Translations under genes and position numbers: made by a program
Notes under the pieces: generated by a model
The model's input: only the letters and a program-made list of their open reading frames with translations
Told to the model about the DNA's origin: nothing
Database searches by the model: none
Source of the DNA: Gnetum montanum
Taxonomy: Eukaryota > Streptophyta > Gnetopsida > Gnetales > Gnetaceae
Length of the DNA: 64,000 nucleotides
Direction of reading: 5' to 3'
NCBI GenBank assembly: GCA_015680685.1
Contig: MNCI01017937.1
Coordinates: forward strand, 62,868-126,867
Part shown: piece after piece, positions 1-12,732 of the stretch
Numbering within the stretch: the stretch's first letter is position 1
Layout of the letters: every line of letters begins with the position of its first letter

Positions 1-889
1 GATGATTAAGGAATGGGTGCTCATCGCACTTAGGTTAGCTTAGACTTCATTTCCTATTACTCATTAGTTTAATCAAGATTAATTTTCATTGTCTCTAGGA
101 GTAGCACTAATTTAGGATCACATCATACGCCTCACTCTGGACTAAACCATACGTGACAAAGCAAATACTAGTCTAGGTGGGATGATAGTGAACTGCGATC
201 AACGTGTAACTATCTAGATACCACAACTAGCCTATCCATGGAGTTCAACCAGATTGTGCGTGAACGCTCGTATTTGTATGGCTGAGTGTAGGGGTACCTC
301 GCTGCTCATCAACAATCAAGTTTAAAAATTTTGCCACCAGTAGCGTAACAAGAAAATTCATCGTTAGTGAATTTTTGGAGATCTCTACAATTTTATAAAC
401 TTTAATGTCTATCCAGTCTTTTTTTTTCATTTAGTAATACATCCACTTGAATAAAATTTTGTTATGCGGCACTTCAATTTTGTAATGATAGCTAATCTAG
501 TTTTGGTCGCCTCACAATTTTTGTAACGGAACTTCATTCATTTTTATATAAGTGAAGGACAAGTTTTTAGTCAGTTGTTGGGGTATGATGAGACCTGATA
601 TGTTAAGTAGTTGAGTCATTAAGATATGATGAAGTAACATTTTGTCAAGTGTATTAGTCATTGTAGATGCTATATCGTAGATGCTACATTATAGATGTGA
701 TGTTGCATTTGCATTGGAGCATCCCTGTCGATGTATCTTAGTTGGTTGCTACATTGTAGATGTTCCATCACATTTGCTATATTGTAGATACAATATCACA
801 CCTATTTTAATGTAGCTACATTAATGCATCCTTGTTGATGCAGCCAAATGCATTAACACATCCCCATCAATGTAATGCCTATATTTGCT

Positions 890-897
890 TATAAATA
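890..897 (+). promoter_or_regulatory. LTR TATA box
   Basis: TATAAATA inside the E8 LTR, at the place equivalent to TATAAATA in the E7 LTR (61123-61130). The downstream bases GCA..CATCC..TTTGACACCATTTGG are also conserved between copies, which marks this as the core promoter and likely start of R. Confidence 0.6.
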
Positions 898-1626
898 TGC
901 AAGCATCCACATTGTATTTGACACCATTTGGTTAGTAGTGTAGCTAGAATCTTGTAATTTTATTTCATAGTCTTAGCAAATAATCAATGAGTGCTTGAGT
1001 GTGGATTTGAGCTAGTTATATGACATCTTATTCAAGTGGCATTGCATATGTACATTTCATGAATGGCAATAAGATCGAGATTGTTCATATTCATTATAGC
1101 ACTTTGACTTAGAGTAGATTTACTTTCAATTGAATTTACTTTCTATATACTTAGTTAATATTTACATTTCCATACATTTTAATCAATTGGTGGAATGAGT
1201 GTGAATAGTTGCAAGTGTAAACATGTATTCACTTGGTAATCCCAATAGTGTTATTACTTGGTTTTCCTAGTAGAATAACACTTGGTTATCCTAGTAGTGG
1301 CTATGTAAGTTTAGGATTTGTATTAAAGTTGGAAATGGACATTCATCACCTTTAGGATAGTTTTGGATTTATATTTTTGTTATTAATTAGATCAAATGAT
1401 TAATTTTCATGCTTTCATATAACCTAGCCTTAGCTGTATAACATCAATAATCATATGCCTCACTTTGGACTAAATCATATGTGATAAAGCTACCACTAGT
1501 CTAAGTGAGAAGATGGTGATTTGTGATTAATGCTTAATAATCTTGATACCACACTAATTCCATTCACAAAATTTGACTAGATCGCACATGAATGCTTATG
1601 ATTTGTATGGTTGGGCATAGGGATTA

Positions 1627-1631
1627 CCTGC
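1627..1631. repeat. Target site duplication of E1, left copy (CCTGC)
   Basis: CCTGC directly precedes the TGATGAGT start of the E1 LTR and is repeated at 13669-13673 directly after the ACTCATCA end of the other LTR. Removing E1 with one copy rejoins a sequence that matches the ends of the sibling LTRs near 293-311 and 61861-61878. Confidence 0.85.
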
Positions 1632-2522
1632 TGATGAGTAGTGAAAGGTACCCTTATGTTCAACGATATGAATCATGAAGCATTCACGCATGATCCAATT
1701 GAATTCCATGGACTCTATGTTTTTTGGTACACTAGTTGTCAAGGAAGTGAACCTTGCCTTAATGGTCATTTGTTATGTTTCTAATTACACTTGTGATGTA
1801 CAAAGGTATGGTTAAGTGTAATTGAGCCATATGCTTTTTGTTTTATTTTCCTTGGTACTTAAAGTAGAGAGATGAAGTAATTTAATAGCTAATTTAATTT
1901 AACTACTTAAATGATCTCTAACTAGTCCTATCATAAGCATCTGATCCTACTTTCCATACACATCTTGAACCCACATATTCACTACTAGGTTACTAAGCAC
2001 TATGCTATTGGACGAACCAAGCAATAACACTACTAGGTTTACCAAGCGAATACCTATTTACACTTGAAGTGGTTGTACTTATGTGTTTACTTAATTGCTA
2101 TTTAGCTTATCTTGCTTAATTACTTAATTAGTTTAATTACTGAGAAACATTGAATAAATAACTGAAAACATTAAATACATGAATAAAAAATTTAAACTAT
2201 CTAGAATGCTGTAAGGTTTATTAAGAAGCTTGTCTTTATTGCCACACATATTTTCGTGCTTAGGTACAATAGTGTTCGAATAAATATCCATACACTCAAT
2301 GACTCCTATTGGAAGCACTTGATGAAATATTCTAACTTTCGAATGTAAAAATTGTAAGAGTTCAGCTACTACTATGACTTGACTCTCCATAAACATGGCT
2401 GTGAGCTTGTATTTATAGTTTTTATTATAGGGATATGTTGATGGGGCCCTATAGACATAGCAAATGATACATCAAGGCCATGTTAATAAGGGCCTGTTGA
2501 CATGACACTTTGATGCTCATCA
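1632..2522 (-). repeat. E1 3' LTR
   Basis: 891 bp, TGATGAGT to GCTCATCA. Aligns end to end with 12752-13668; in the first 115 bases about one position in five differs by eye, which implies an old insertion. On the minus strand the interior next to it reads ATGGGCATA, a weak polypurine tract comparable to GGGGTA before the E8 and E7 LTRs. Confidence 0.85.
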
Positions 2523-2699
2523 TATGCCCATGACTAAATGAAAACTCATCCTCGAGTTCCTTTACAAAATCGGGAAGGTATGGGATTATTGACTAACTCT
2601 TGACATAACAAAATTGAGTGCTTGAGTATATAAAGCAACACATTACAAAAATTGTAGTTTTCATAACACAAAATTGAACACCATGACATGACCAAAAAA

Positions 2700-5565
2700 T
2701 TGGATAGCACATCCTCTAATGGTGTAAAGATGGTGGAGAAGATTTGATAGTCCCAAGTGGTGGAGGCTCTTGAGGTTCTAAAGGACCTTCACTAGCTTTG
2801 GACATGTGTTGTGGTTGAGGTGACTGTGGCTGTCTTATTGTGGCTACAATCTCTAGTGGAAAGCAAAAGGCATCCAATAATGCCTTCATTTTCTCCTCCT
2901 TACTCTAAAGATTGTTTACAGTCCACACAATATTGTCAATGTGGGCTAGAATGGGGATATGCCATAGATAGGTCATTACTGGGAACATCTCCTTAGTGTT
3001 GACAAACCATGAAACAAATTATTTGTGTTCGACATTGAATGCCTTGACTGCATTTTAAAGCTCCTAGTAGTCATTCATCCTTCTGGCTAGGTTCTCAATG
3101 GTAGATCTTTAATCAGTGTATTTGCCCTTGAGAACTTTGAGTTTAGCGTTTGCCATTACAAGCTTTTGCTCGGTGTCTTTATGATACTTGAACTTGGCCT
3201 TGTACAACAAGTATGAGCTGGTCACTTACTTCTCTAGTTCTGATCATGGCCATCCAATAGTCAACATGGCCAAATTTTCATATTGGATATTGGAGAGCTT
3301 CATGTATTCTATCATCTCCTCAATCTATAAATCCTTCATGCAGATTTTTGGCTTACTATAGGCATTTATCCCATTAACAATAGGTTGCCACAATTCTCTT
3401 TCTTATTGGAGTTGCTGGAGGGTTTCATTTACTTTTGCCTTTGCTAACTAGATGTGTTTTTCATTCAATTCTTTTTGTAGATTAACCTAGCCTTTGTAAT
3501 GATCTTTAACTATCTCAAATTTGAGAGCCTTTAATTTCTAGGTAGCTACCTCTATTATAGTTTTCTGGCAAAGCGCATGGACCTAATCCATGGAGAGGTT
3601 TCTATTTTCAACTGCCAATCTCCTTAGCTCTGTGTTTGCTATGGCTAGTTTCTCTTATTGTTGATGGATGAAGTTGATTAATTATTGTTTGTGCTCATCA
3701 AACATTTTAAAAGTGATGATTCTCTACTGTCAATTGTACATTTTCTTGGTAGGTTTGATCTAAGGCCTTCTAATTTTTATGCTATGTAGCCTTTGCCAAG
3801 GATTAGTAGAACATTGTTGTCTCCATTGCACCCTCAACCCCTTTGAGTCTAGTGTGAAGCTGTTCAAGAGCTTCATCTCTTGTCAATGCTAGGTTGAGAA
3901 ATGCAGGGTTGGTAATTTGGGCTCTTAATTTGGCAACTTTAGTAGCCAAGCATTCATTCAGCTCCTTGGCTATTTCGAGTTGCCCCTCCAAGATGATGTT
4001 TTTGCCCCATGCCTCTAGCAGCTTCGACTAGGATATAGTGATATTGTTTGGAAGATCAAAGACATATAGAAGAGGTTGCCCAATTCCCACTAGTTGGTCC
4101 AGCAATTCTTCATACTGTGATGCATTTATTTTATCACTTGTGATCCCTATGGATATTTACACATCTTTGAGTGCTGTGATGTCTAGTGTAGATGTTGTAG
4201 GTGCATTGAGTGTTTTGGCAATTTGATCAGCAATCACTTCTACTGTTCTCTCCTACCATTGGTGTTGCATCACCAAGACTATTGCTCCCTTGCCTTCCTC
4301 CAAGTGCACTGAGAAGGTCATGGCATTCCTAGAGATTTTTGGAAGGTCGGTGTTCTACAAGAGATACTGTAACCTCTTTAGCACTAAGATTCAATCTTGC
4401 AGACAATTACATTTTTTCAACCAAGAAAATGGATCCACCTCCACCCATTAGACTGATTGGTTGGACAACCTCATTTAGGTGACTCATTGTTAGTTGGTAC
4501 ATAGATAGGTCCTTGTCACTCATGCCTACTTATTACTCTTGTTCACTTAAGAGCCATTCTCAGTACTCATGCAACTATTGGGCTATTGTAGTAATGTCCA
4601 ACATAGTTGTTTGCGGTGCAGGTGGAGGCGGTGGTTGTTGCAGGCATATGATCTTTCATCGTCTCCATTAGTAGTTGGAGCACACTTGACAACATCATTT
4701 ATATAACAAACTATTCCTCCCCTCCAATAGAGTTTTCTGATGAGGCATGAGAAGGGGAGTGCCTTTCTTCACATTCATTTTCTTTAAATCACTTCTCCAT
4801 CTCTAAATAGATTAGTTGTGAAAGGTTCACAGGGAATCTCCCACTTAGAAAAGCACATGCATGGGCAAAAAAGATGGTGATTTTGCTAGGCCTCATCGTG
4901 GAATTTAGGTGAAAGACTACAATCTTGTAGTAAATCCTTTCTACTAGTGTGAGCATGCTAAACTCCTTGCAGTTGACACCATAGCACCATTGGATCCATT
5001 CTTTCTTAATGCTAGGGTTTGCCTACATTAGAATCTCAACGATATTCACCCTTGTTTTTGGTAACCCAAGTAATTCATCAATGACCTACATCGAGTAGTA
5101 CACTGACGTGTCCTTGATTTTTACCATTGATCTAGCCTGCTTGTTGTTCTAGAATAAAAATGTCTCTCCCATGTACCACTTCCTAATGGAAGTGATGATT
5201 GGCCACATGGGAGAGGTTTTTAGTTAGTCTTACATTTTTTTAGTGCTTTCTCTAGGAAAGAACCAAAGTTTAACTCCTAGAGCACTATTTTTTGGACCTC
5301 CCTTGATTTGATTTGATTCAAGTAAGCTTTTGTTAAGGTTACCTTAAGATTTGCTTATTGAGCTAGTGCATCATCTTGGTGGGAATGTTTTGTTATTGTT
5401 GCTAGTTCTGGAATATGTCTAATAGATTCTATCTCAACCTCTTCCCTAAGAGGACTTGTGACGTGGCTTGCAAGTGGTTCTTCTTAGGCTTGTTCTTGGC
5501 CCCTTCCTATTCTAGGCCATTTCTCTCTCAGTTGAGATGGTTTTGCTTCCTACATGTGTTTGCCT
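2700..5565 (-). pseudogene. E1 additional 3' ORF (env position), decayed
   Basis: Minus-strand reading that can be followed from an ATG near 5565 to about 2700 with stops and frameshifts. An N-terminal third (about 5290-4730) has a patch ending LLGLPKTR and a following helix-rich stretch that recalls the putative plant transposon domain seen in additional ORFs of plant gypsy elements. A proline run QQPPPPPAP comes at about 4620, and then a long charged region including the open stretch 3991-3803, which looks like coiled coil. Lying between integrase and 3' LTR in sense orientation is typical of Athila-lineage elements. No signal peptide or membrane span is evident, so I do not call it an envelope protein. 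Most stops are TAG or TAA where CAG or CAA would continue the frame. Confidence 0.5.
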
Positions 5566-6780
5566 TTTGGTGTCATTTGCAGTCATAACACATCCATGGA
5601 TTAGTAGATATAATGTGTAACTTTAAATTTTTGAATACCTTATCTTGTTAGTTAGTTACACTTTGGCTATGATTGGACCATGGTAGATTGATTATTTTAT
5701 TAATTATTTATTATAAATGTCACTAGAGCTTTTTGGAAAGGTTTAACTCTTGTAATTTTGGTGTTTAATAGTTGATTTCTTAGTTAAACCTTTGTGGGAG
5801 TTAGAAAAATGGTGAATTTTTTTTGTCAAAAATGGCACATTTGTAGCCCCCACGAAGAAGAGCTTACCTTTGGTAGCCACAAGGTTAAAGAATGGAGTGA
5901 TGTGGATAAACGGTTAGAAAGTTATGGGCTCTGGAAGGTTTTGGGCTTTGAAAATTTGAAAAAATCCCTTGGTGTTTATGAGAAAATGTAAAAATTTCAA
6001 AGTGGGGTTGCACATATATAGTATTATTTTTCTACTATGTTGACAAGGCTGCGTATATGGAGCCTATAGGAAAAATTTTGAATTTTGAATATCTTAAAAA
6101 AATACAAGGAATTTTTCAATGAATTTGGAGTCCATGGAGTCCTAGAAAAGGTAAAGAATATGATGAAATCATTGAAGAGGATCTTTGAAAGCTCAAAAAT
6201 TGAAAAATTTGAAGGAGAATGTGTTTATTGAACAAAATATGTAAAGGAGCACATGGTTTGATGTAGAAGAGTGTATGAAAGATGTTGATTGCAAGAATGC
6301 CTAAGGATAAGGTGCTTAACGAATCCAACTAAGAGAGATGAAAGTGGATCATCCCCATAGTAGGCACATGCCTTATTTTCCCTTGCATAACCTCGACATA
6401 AGAAGCCTATGGGTTCCATAGGTGAGTAATGGTCGATGGAAGTTAAGGACCAAAGCCCAGAAGATTCTACCTAAGAATTCAAGTACATTAGACTAAGACA
6501 TCAAATCAAGAACATGGACTTTGGTAGTAAGGTGAGTTATGGATAGCACAAATGGATGATGAAGAAGGTGGAATGGAATTCCAAATTGAGGCCATAAGAA
6601 GTCCCTTGTGGAGTTTTGTGTTTAAAATGACCTAAGAAGATCCATCCTTAGTCTTGACCAAAACCAACCTCTTTTAGTGACTTTGCATTACCACTCCAAG
6701 ACTGATCCACACCCCGAGACACAACAGTGCTTCCATAAAATAACCATTATTCCATAAAGAGAAGAAAAGAGAAGTAGTAA
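5566..6780 (-). other. E1 linker between integrase and 3' ORF
   Basis: About 1.2 kb, AT-rich. Short open stretches occur on both strands (for example 5794-5991 plus and 6116-6419 minus), but none shows a motif I recognise or extends over frameshifts. Probably the untranslated linker of the element. Confidence 0.4.
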
Positions 6781-6789
6781 GTGAGAGAG

Positions 6790-7865
6790 GGCCTTAGTTA
6801 GAGGGGGCCTTCAGGCATGGGTAACAAGTCTTTCTAGTCCCTAAATCTTGTCTCATGATTGAAATTTTACTTTCTGTATTCTGAGGTCATGATGTTTCTT
6901 GTTGTATATCTTGTGCACTTCATTCAAAGACAGGGCCTTTAATTATTTTTCATCTAGCACATTCAAGTTGATTAATCTTTCTTTTTGTGCTAGACTTAGG
7001 TCAAGATTTAGATCATAGGCTGTTGAGAGTGTATGGAGCTTGGATTGAAGAAGGAGCATTGGAATTTTTACATACACTAAATCATAGGGAGAGTAGTCAA
7101 TAAGGAGTTTCCATGGTGAGCGGTAGGCCCAAAGGGCATCATTGAGTTTTATGCTCTAGTTTCTCCCATATTTGCTAATAGTTCTTGTTAGAATATTTGT
7201 AATCTCTTGTTAGTTACCTTTGCTTGATTGTTGGCTTGGGGGGTGATAGGATGTTGTTGATTTATGTTCAACCCCTAAACATTGCATTAACTTATAAAAG
7301 GTGGCACCTATAAAATGAGTTCTATTGTTAGAAATTAGTGCATGCGGCACACCAAACCTATTTACAATATGTTGTTATACAAATCTAGTAGTAGTGGATG
7401 ATGTATAGTTGGTGATGACTGCTACTTCTGCCCATTTGGTGCATTGGTTAACTACCACGATGATGTATGCCTTTTCATTGGACATGGGTGTGATGGGACC
7501 CATGAAGTGAATTCCCCATATGTTAAAGGGCTCTAGTAGTTGAATCCATTTTTGATGATCCTCCATTCATGCATTCATCCCAACATCTTATTGACATTGC
7601 TCATAAGATCGAAGAAATTGGTGGATGTTCCTGAAGATTATGGGCTAATAGTATTTTACCATCAGGATTTTTATGGCTGTGTGTCTCCCAGCATAGTGGC
7701 CTCCATAGGGGCCTTCATGAGCATCCTAGAGATCACGCAATTGGTTTGCATTAGGGACACACCAATGAACCGGGGCGTTGGCACTCACCTTATAATGATG
7801 TTCATTGATTTTCATGAAGTACTTAGCCAGATGAAGAAAATGTTGTTTCTTCCTAAAGTCTAGAT
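6790..7865 (-). pseudogene. E1 integrase, decayed
   Basis: Integrase part of pol, needed to join element cDNA to chromosomal DNA. On the minus strand the zinc-finger region is seen first (about 7860-7600) with GPYGGHYAGRHTA, PIIF and a C..C pair. The core follows in the open stretch 7566-7375: WGIHFMGPITP and a YIIVVV block, then NRFGVPHALISNNRTHF and YHPPSQ at about 7360-7230. Two of the usual catalytic acidic positions look lost: the Asp of the GIDFMGP block is His, and the Asp of ISDNGTHF is Asn. The C-terminal part fades before 6790, and no chromodomain is visible. Confidence 0.75.
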
Positions 7866-7869
7866 CTTG

Positions 7870-8290
7870 TGGCATGTCCTGAGTAAGAATATAAGTGAGG
7901 ATGACATTATAGCATTTTGATTTGATGGGCACTTGGTCATTTATTGCTCTTGTAAAGAGGAGTTCATTTAGAAATTGATTAGAGAGTTGGCTCTCCTCCT
8001 CTTTTTTATTCTTAGTCCCTTTCCAATATAATATTATGAGATGAAATTCTTGTAAGATCATGAGCCACCGTATGATATGGGGGCTCATCGTTAGCTTGTT
8101 CATTAGGAAGCAGATAGTGCTTAAATGCCTTATAGCTAAGCACATAGTGCGTAAAATTTTTGAGAGCATACACCAACACCATTAGTTCTTTCTGAATTGT
8201 GGTATAATTCAACTATGCACCCATACTGCTTTGGCTTGCGCAGTGGATGTAATATGTATAGTTCTTATCGTCTAGCTACATAAGCATGGA
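7870..8290 (-). pseudogene. E1 RNase H, decayed
   Basis: Follows RT directly in the polyprotein. The minus strand reads MIDASNYPLESML, then a YYIHCASQS block, NYTTIQKELMVLVYALKNF and HYVLSYKAFKHY, which is the standard order of the Ty3/gypsy RNase H (DAS...ASR...NYTTTEKELLAVV...). The first catalytic Asp is kept in MIDAS. Internal TAG and TGA codons and a frameshift near 8010 break it. Confidence 0.75.
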
Positions 8291-9340
8291 TTCCAAGGGA
8301 TAATTAGATGCATCTATCATCATGTGAAATGGTCAAATTAGAGTTTCTATGAGCTTTTTCTTTAACTATTGGAATTCATGTTCACATTTCTTGGTCCAGA
8401 TAAATGGAGCATCTTTCTTTGTAAGCTTGACTACTGACTTTGTGATCTTAGAAAAATTCTCTATAAATTGTTGATAGTAGCTAGTGTGTCCAAGGAATGA
8501 TCGGATGTCTTTGACCATCTCTAGTTGATGTGTGATTCCTTGGATGATCCTTATCTTTTTTTTTGGATCTACCTCAATCCTTACCTAAGTAATTCTATGC
8601 TCCAGTACTATGCCTTCCTAGACCATTAAATGAATTTTCTACCAATTGAGGCTAGAGTTTGTTTTAACACATTTTTTAGGTGCTTGCTCAAGGCAATCCA
8701 AAGCTTCCCCAAATGTAGCCCCATAGGTAGAGAATTCATTGATAAAGACTTCTACCATGCTACCAATCTATTATTGAAACATACTAAGGACCAGGCATCG
8801 AAATGTTGCAGGGGCATTGCATAGACCAAATGGCATCTTGTAATATGCAAAAGTTCCCTAGGGACTTGTGATTGTTGTTTTGGCTTAATCTTTAGGTGCA
8901 ATCTAGATTTTCTTATAGCCACTATAACCATCCAAGAAGCTATAATAGTAATGCCCAAATATAGTGTGTAACACTTGGTCCACAAATGGTAATGGAAAAT
9001 GATCTTTAAATGTTGCCATATTCAATAGCCTAAAGTCAATGCAAACCCAACACTTGTCATCTTTCATTAGCACAATTACGAGTGGGCTAACCTACTTACT
9101 ATTCATAATGAGACAAATGAACCCCATCTTAAGGAGTTGTTTTATTTCCCCCTTGACAATTTGCTTCAACTTGGGGTTCAACCACCTTTGCGGTTGCCTT
9201 CGAGGCTTGATGGCTAGGTCAATGTAGATGTGATGCTAGCATATCCTTAGATGAATTTTGGTCAGTTTAGGATATGACTAAGGAAAGGCTATTGGCCATC
9301 TATTAACCACCTCCAACTACTTGTCTTTTTGTTTGGGAGT
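8291..9340 (-). pseudogene. E1 reverse transcriptase, decayed
   Basis: RNA-dependent DNA polymerase of the element. The minus strand shows PLPFVDQVLHTIFGHYYY, FLDGYSGYKKI (about 8960-8915), a FAYYKMPFGLCNAPATF block (about 8830-8790) and VFINEFSTYG (about 8757-8725). The last is the active-site box: the family has VFMDDFS, here the two aspartates are Asn and Glu, so the enzyme would be dead even without the stops. FLGHTSYYQQFI and the KDAPFIW connection region follow. The MPFGLCNAPATF wording fits the Athila lineage. Confidence 0.85.
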
Positions 9341-9379
9341 AAGATTTGCAATGATTATAACTAGCTTACCATTTTTTTA

Positions 9380-10205
9380 AAATGCATACTCCATGTTGGC
9401 TGGTAGAGTTTTTAACTCTAGGGGCTCTAGCTTGAAATTATTAGGGATTTCCAACTCTTCCCAATAGGTATCATCATCTTCATCATTAGAGAGTTGATGA
9501 TGAACTTGCTCAAGTTCATCCATGCCCTCAACATAGGCACATGTCAGTCTCTCAATAGGTTCCATGCATAGTGTGCTGCTATGAGAGTTAGCTATTAGCA
9601 ATTGGGTGTCCCACTATTTTATGATTGCTATTTACATGCACCTTTGGATATTTGTTTCATGTGCACACTGATTAAATGCTTTAATGAATGTACTTTTAAG
9701 GGATCAAATTTTTTGCATGTAATTACACTTGTTATCATTGTACTCGCTTCTTCTTAAGCTATCCAAATTTATTTTCCTTAGGGATTTCCAAGGAGAGGTC
9801 CTTGATGTCCATTTGTGCATAAACTGTGCTTAACCATGCATGTCCCATAATGATGCGGAAGTCAACTTTGTAGTTTTCTACCTTGGTCACCAAAAAATCA
9901 ATAGGATAGGAGCACCTACAAATTGTAGGTACAAGTTCTCCACTAATCCAAAAGGTATAGTGATTGATTGGTTTGTCAATTCTAAATGGATATTTCTCTT
10001 TTTGAGAGGTGGTAGGTTCTAGGCCTTGTACATGTCATAGGAGATGAGATTAACACTAGAACTAGAATCAAGAAGAGCCTTGCATGAATGATGTCCAAAA
10101 ATCTGTAAGTAAATAAGAGAACTTCCTAGGTTAGATCATTTTGTGGAAAGGTTTCCAACCTTAATCCAATTGAAGAAAACATGAGTTAACATCTCAATGT
10201 GGATT
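9380..10205 (-). pseudogene. E1 protease and linker, decayed
   Basis: Minus strand reads CKALLDSSSSVNLISYDMY at about 10085-10030, the retropepsin active-site region (family D-S/L-G-A/S); the glycine codon has become serine. A segment on substrate strand pairing follows (LELTNQSITIPFG). The downstream linker has an open stretch at 9601-9377 rich in acidic residues (MDELEQVHHQLSNDEDDD) leading towards RT. Cleaves gag-pol in the particle of an active element. Confidence 0.65.
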
Positions 10206-10209
10206 TGAG

Positions 10210-12608
10210 GTGGCATTTGGTCTGAAGAGCTCTCAAATGTATATGATATAGAGGATGAGGGTGTTGGAGATATAGGGTAACTAGTCGCATTAGGTTGTGA
10301 GGGTTTGGGAGGATTGTTGGATTGAAAAAATGGTTTTTTCTTAGATTGATTATTTGAACAACTCAGTTGGAAGGCTGGTTATAAATTTCCAACCCTCGTA
10401 TTATTTCATTGCTATGGTTGTGGGGGAATTTCGCCTTGCATGAACAAAGTAGGAGGTAACTGGGTTGAGGGTGGAGGGATGTGTGTAGATGAATGCAGAG
10501 GGTGGTATACATATGGCTACTCCCCTCGAGTAGATGGTGAATGAGTTTGATGGTACTATGGAGGATAAAAATTATGTTGGAATGAGGCATGGCTTATAGA
10601 ACTTTGTGGGAAAATGGGTTGCTAAACATAGTACCCATATGGATCTAGTTGCCTGTAAGGGTACTGCTATCATGGCAGTGGCATTCCCCACTACTGTTGT
10701 TGTTGCCACTACTAGTATTGATCATATGGTTTTGGTAGAGCTCCACTTGGATAGTAAGCATGTTGTTGCTAGTGGAACTACCTTGGATTACCTTGAGGAT
10801 AAGGTAATCATCTAGGTGCTTACCTTCATGCTAGTTGAGGATTTAACGCATATACCATAGACTCTTGTAATTGTGACACTATAGGGTAACATCCCTCTAG
10901 ATTTTCATATTTACAAATGTCACACCCAACATCATCGTCAAAGTCTATCTCCACAACTTCTTCTATTATAGTAGCTTTGCCCTTACCTCTTTGGTAGGCA
11001 TTTTTAGCTTCATTCTAGCTCCTATGGTTGCAATCACTATTTTTCTCTTTTGATTCTTTAACAATATTCATAGTTGTTTGGAATTTTTTATCCAAAGGAT
11101 CCTATAATTTATCAACTTATGTAAAAATATTAGAAATAGATTTTTGGATGGGCAAGGTTTTGCTATTCATCATCTTGTTGAGTGGTGACTCCTCGTCATT
11201 ATAGAATTGGACCTCACTTTTTCTGATGGAAGGGTTCCTATTATATTCATTTGCACTTTCCCTTTTTTGCAACTCACCTTTGTTTCTTACTACTTGCTCT
11301 ATTAGCCTTTGTATTTAATAAGCTCTTACTTTAGGTAGTCTCCCTTGGGCATAAATTCCAAGAGTTCTTCTGGTTTTTTCTTTGAGTCCATCTATGATGT
11401 GGTGTAGTTCCTTTTAAGAATAACCATGGCTAGGGCATCAATGTAAGAGAGAATAATATCTATCCATGGTGGCATCCAAGGGTTTATGTGTTTCTTGTTT
11501 CTAGCCTTGGATTTTTCTTCTTAGATTAGACACTCTAGAGTATGTTTGGTATTTGTCATTAAATAGTTCTAGCATGATACTCCATCTGTGAATGGATTCT
11601 AGTTGTAAGGAACAGTACCAACTTTCTACTTATTTTATGAGTGTCTTAGGGAATAGCTTCAATTTCTACTAGTCATTATCTATGTTTTGTAAGATGTAGG
11701 CATTGTGAAAGGCTTGTAGATGATTTTGCAAATTAGAGTTATATCCCCCCTTAAATCTTCAAATATTATTCATGTCTAAGTGCTTAATCCAACTATCTTT
11801 CATATGCCTATTTGGGATCTTAATTGCCTTTGCAATGTTAAGCATGCTTTGAGTTGCCAGCAAAAGCTCATCATCATCAATATTTCATTGTCACCGATGA
11901 TGTCCTCTGTTACCCCTTTTTATTGTTGTGGGCATGGTGATAAGTATTATTGTAACATTTTTTAGAACTAAAAGAATAGGAAGAATAAGATGCAGATGAA
12001 GAGGGAGAAAGACTACCACCACCATGGTATCTACCAACTCTCCTTCAATGGTCATAGCCACATTCCTCAGGTTTCTTATCATCTTGACATTTTTCTGAGT
12101 CCTTGCCTTGACTACCATCTTTACTTGAACTTGCATTGTTGATAGTGGACTATAGATTTAGGGTCACATGCTCATCACCAATAATAAGGGGTGGAGAATT
12201 TTCATGTTGAGAGCCCCTAGAGAGAGGGTCCTCATTATCATCTTGGTTTAGTAGGAACAAGGGATTGGTGAATGTTTTTCCCTTCGCAAATTCATAATGC
12301 TTCTTTTGGTGTTGATCTCTATGGCATTGTGTTTCAATGGGACAATAGTACCAGTAGTTTTAATCATGTATAATATACTCCTATAGATCATGGATGCTGA
12401 ACTTCTTAAGAGTTTAAAGTAGCATCATGGGTACAAATCGATCAGGAGTTATTACAATGTTGCCTTCCATATCATGCCATCTTAGTTGTTCATTCTGATG
12501 TAGGATGAAGGTGAAATTAGGCACAGACTCATTTGGATGATTATATACCTCCTTAAACTATTGAAGAATTGAGGGTTTAGCATCATCATTCCTAAGAGAA
12601 GAAGACAT
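10210..12608 (-). pseudogene. E1 gag, decayed
   Basis: Starts at ATG 12608 (MSSSLRNDDAKPSILQ), about 125 bp downstream of the primer-binding site, a suitable leader. The capsid-like middle includes VESWYCSLQLESIHRW, the A..WY..L..SI..W pattern of the retrotransposon gag family, at about 11640-11580. The C-terminal third is low in complexity with many Tyr, Pro and Gln (PYGYYV, QYPYRQ, YHQTHSPS), and a related stretch exists in E7 at 57600-57850. No CCHC zinc knuckle is clear. Stops are mainly TAG and TAA. Confidence 0.65.
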
Positions 12609-12732
12609 TTTGCAAACAAATAGAATATTAGTGTGCTTATATAATTGTATTACTTGTGAGAGTGATGTTGATCTTGGGGTTCATCCAATGATGTTTACTA
12701 ATCCTAGATAGCACATGTTTCAATGGAAAGAG

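Larger units (their letters stand above)
1..1631 (+). mobile_element. E8: Athila-type deletion derivative
   Basis: Composite of an LTR 3' fragment (1-311), a 274-bp interior (312-585) and a nearly full LTR (586-1631). The tail of the first LTR (1-311) matches 1375-1631. The interior plus LTR match 60541-61878 nearly base for base in long stretches, so the arrangement interior then 3' LTR is shared by two loci. No coding region is left between the LTRs. The last 9 bp of the second LTR lie at 13674-13682, displaced by insertion of E1. The element is read as plus-oriented because GGGGTA, a short purine-rich tract, precedes the TGATGAG start of the LTR here and in E7. Confidence 0.7.
586..1631 (+). 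repeat. LTR of E8 (interrupted 9 bp before its end)
   Basis: Begins TGATGAG at 586 after the tract TTGGGGTA and would end TACTCATCA once the nine bases at 13674-13682 are added. It matches 60811-61878 and, in its second half, the reverse complement of the E1 LTRs (shared block with AAACATGTATTC and TTATTACTTGG). About 1.05 kb in total, a usual size for Athila-lineage LTRs. Confidence 0.75.

Noticed and set aside
245-430. Minus-strand frame MKKKDWIDIKVYKIV.. shared with 60642-60451 as a conserved small protein
   Set aside because: Conserved only because both are copies of the same element 3' interior; element sense is plus and no homology beyond the copies is known to me.
2700-5565. Calling the E1 3' ORF a viral envelope gene
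   Set aside because: Position fits, but no signal peptide, transmembrane segment or furin-like site is visible in the readable stretches; composition is coiled coil and proline-rich.
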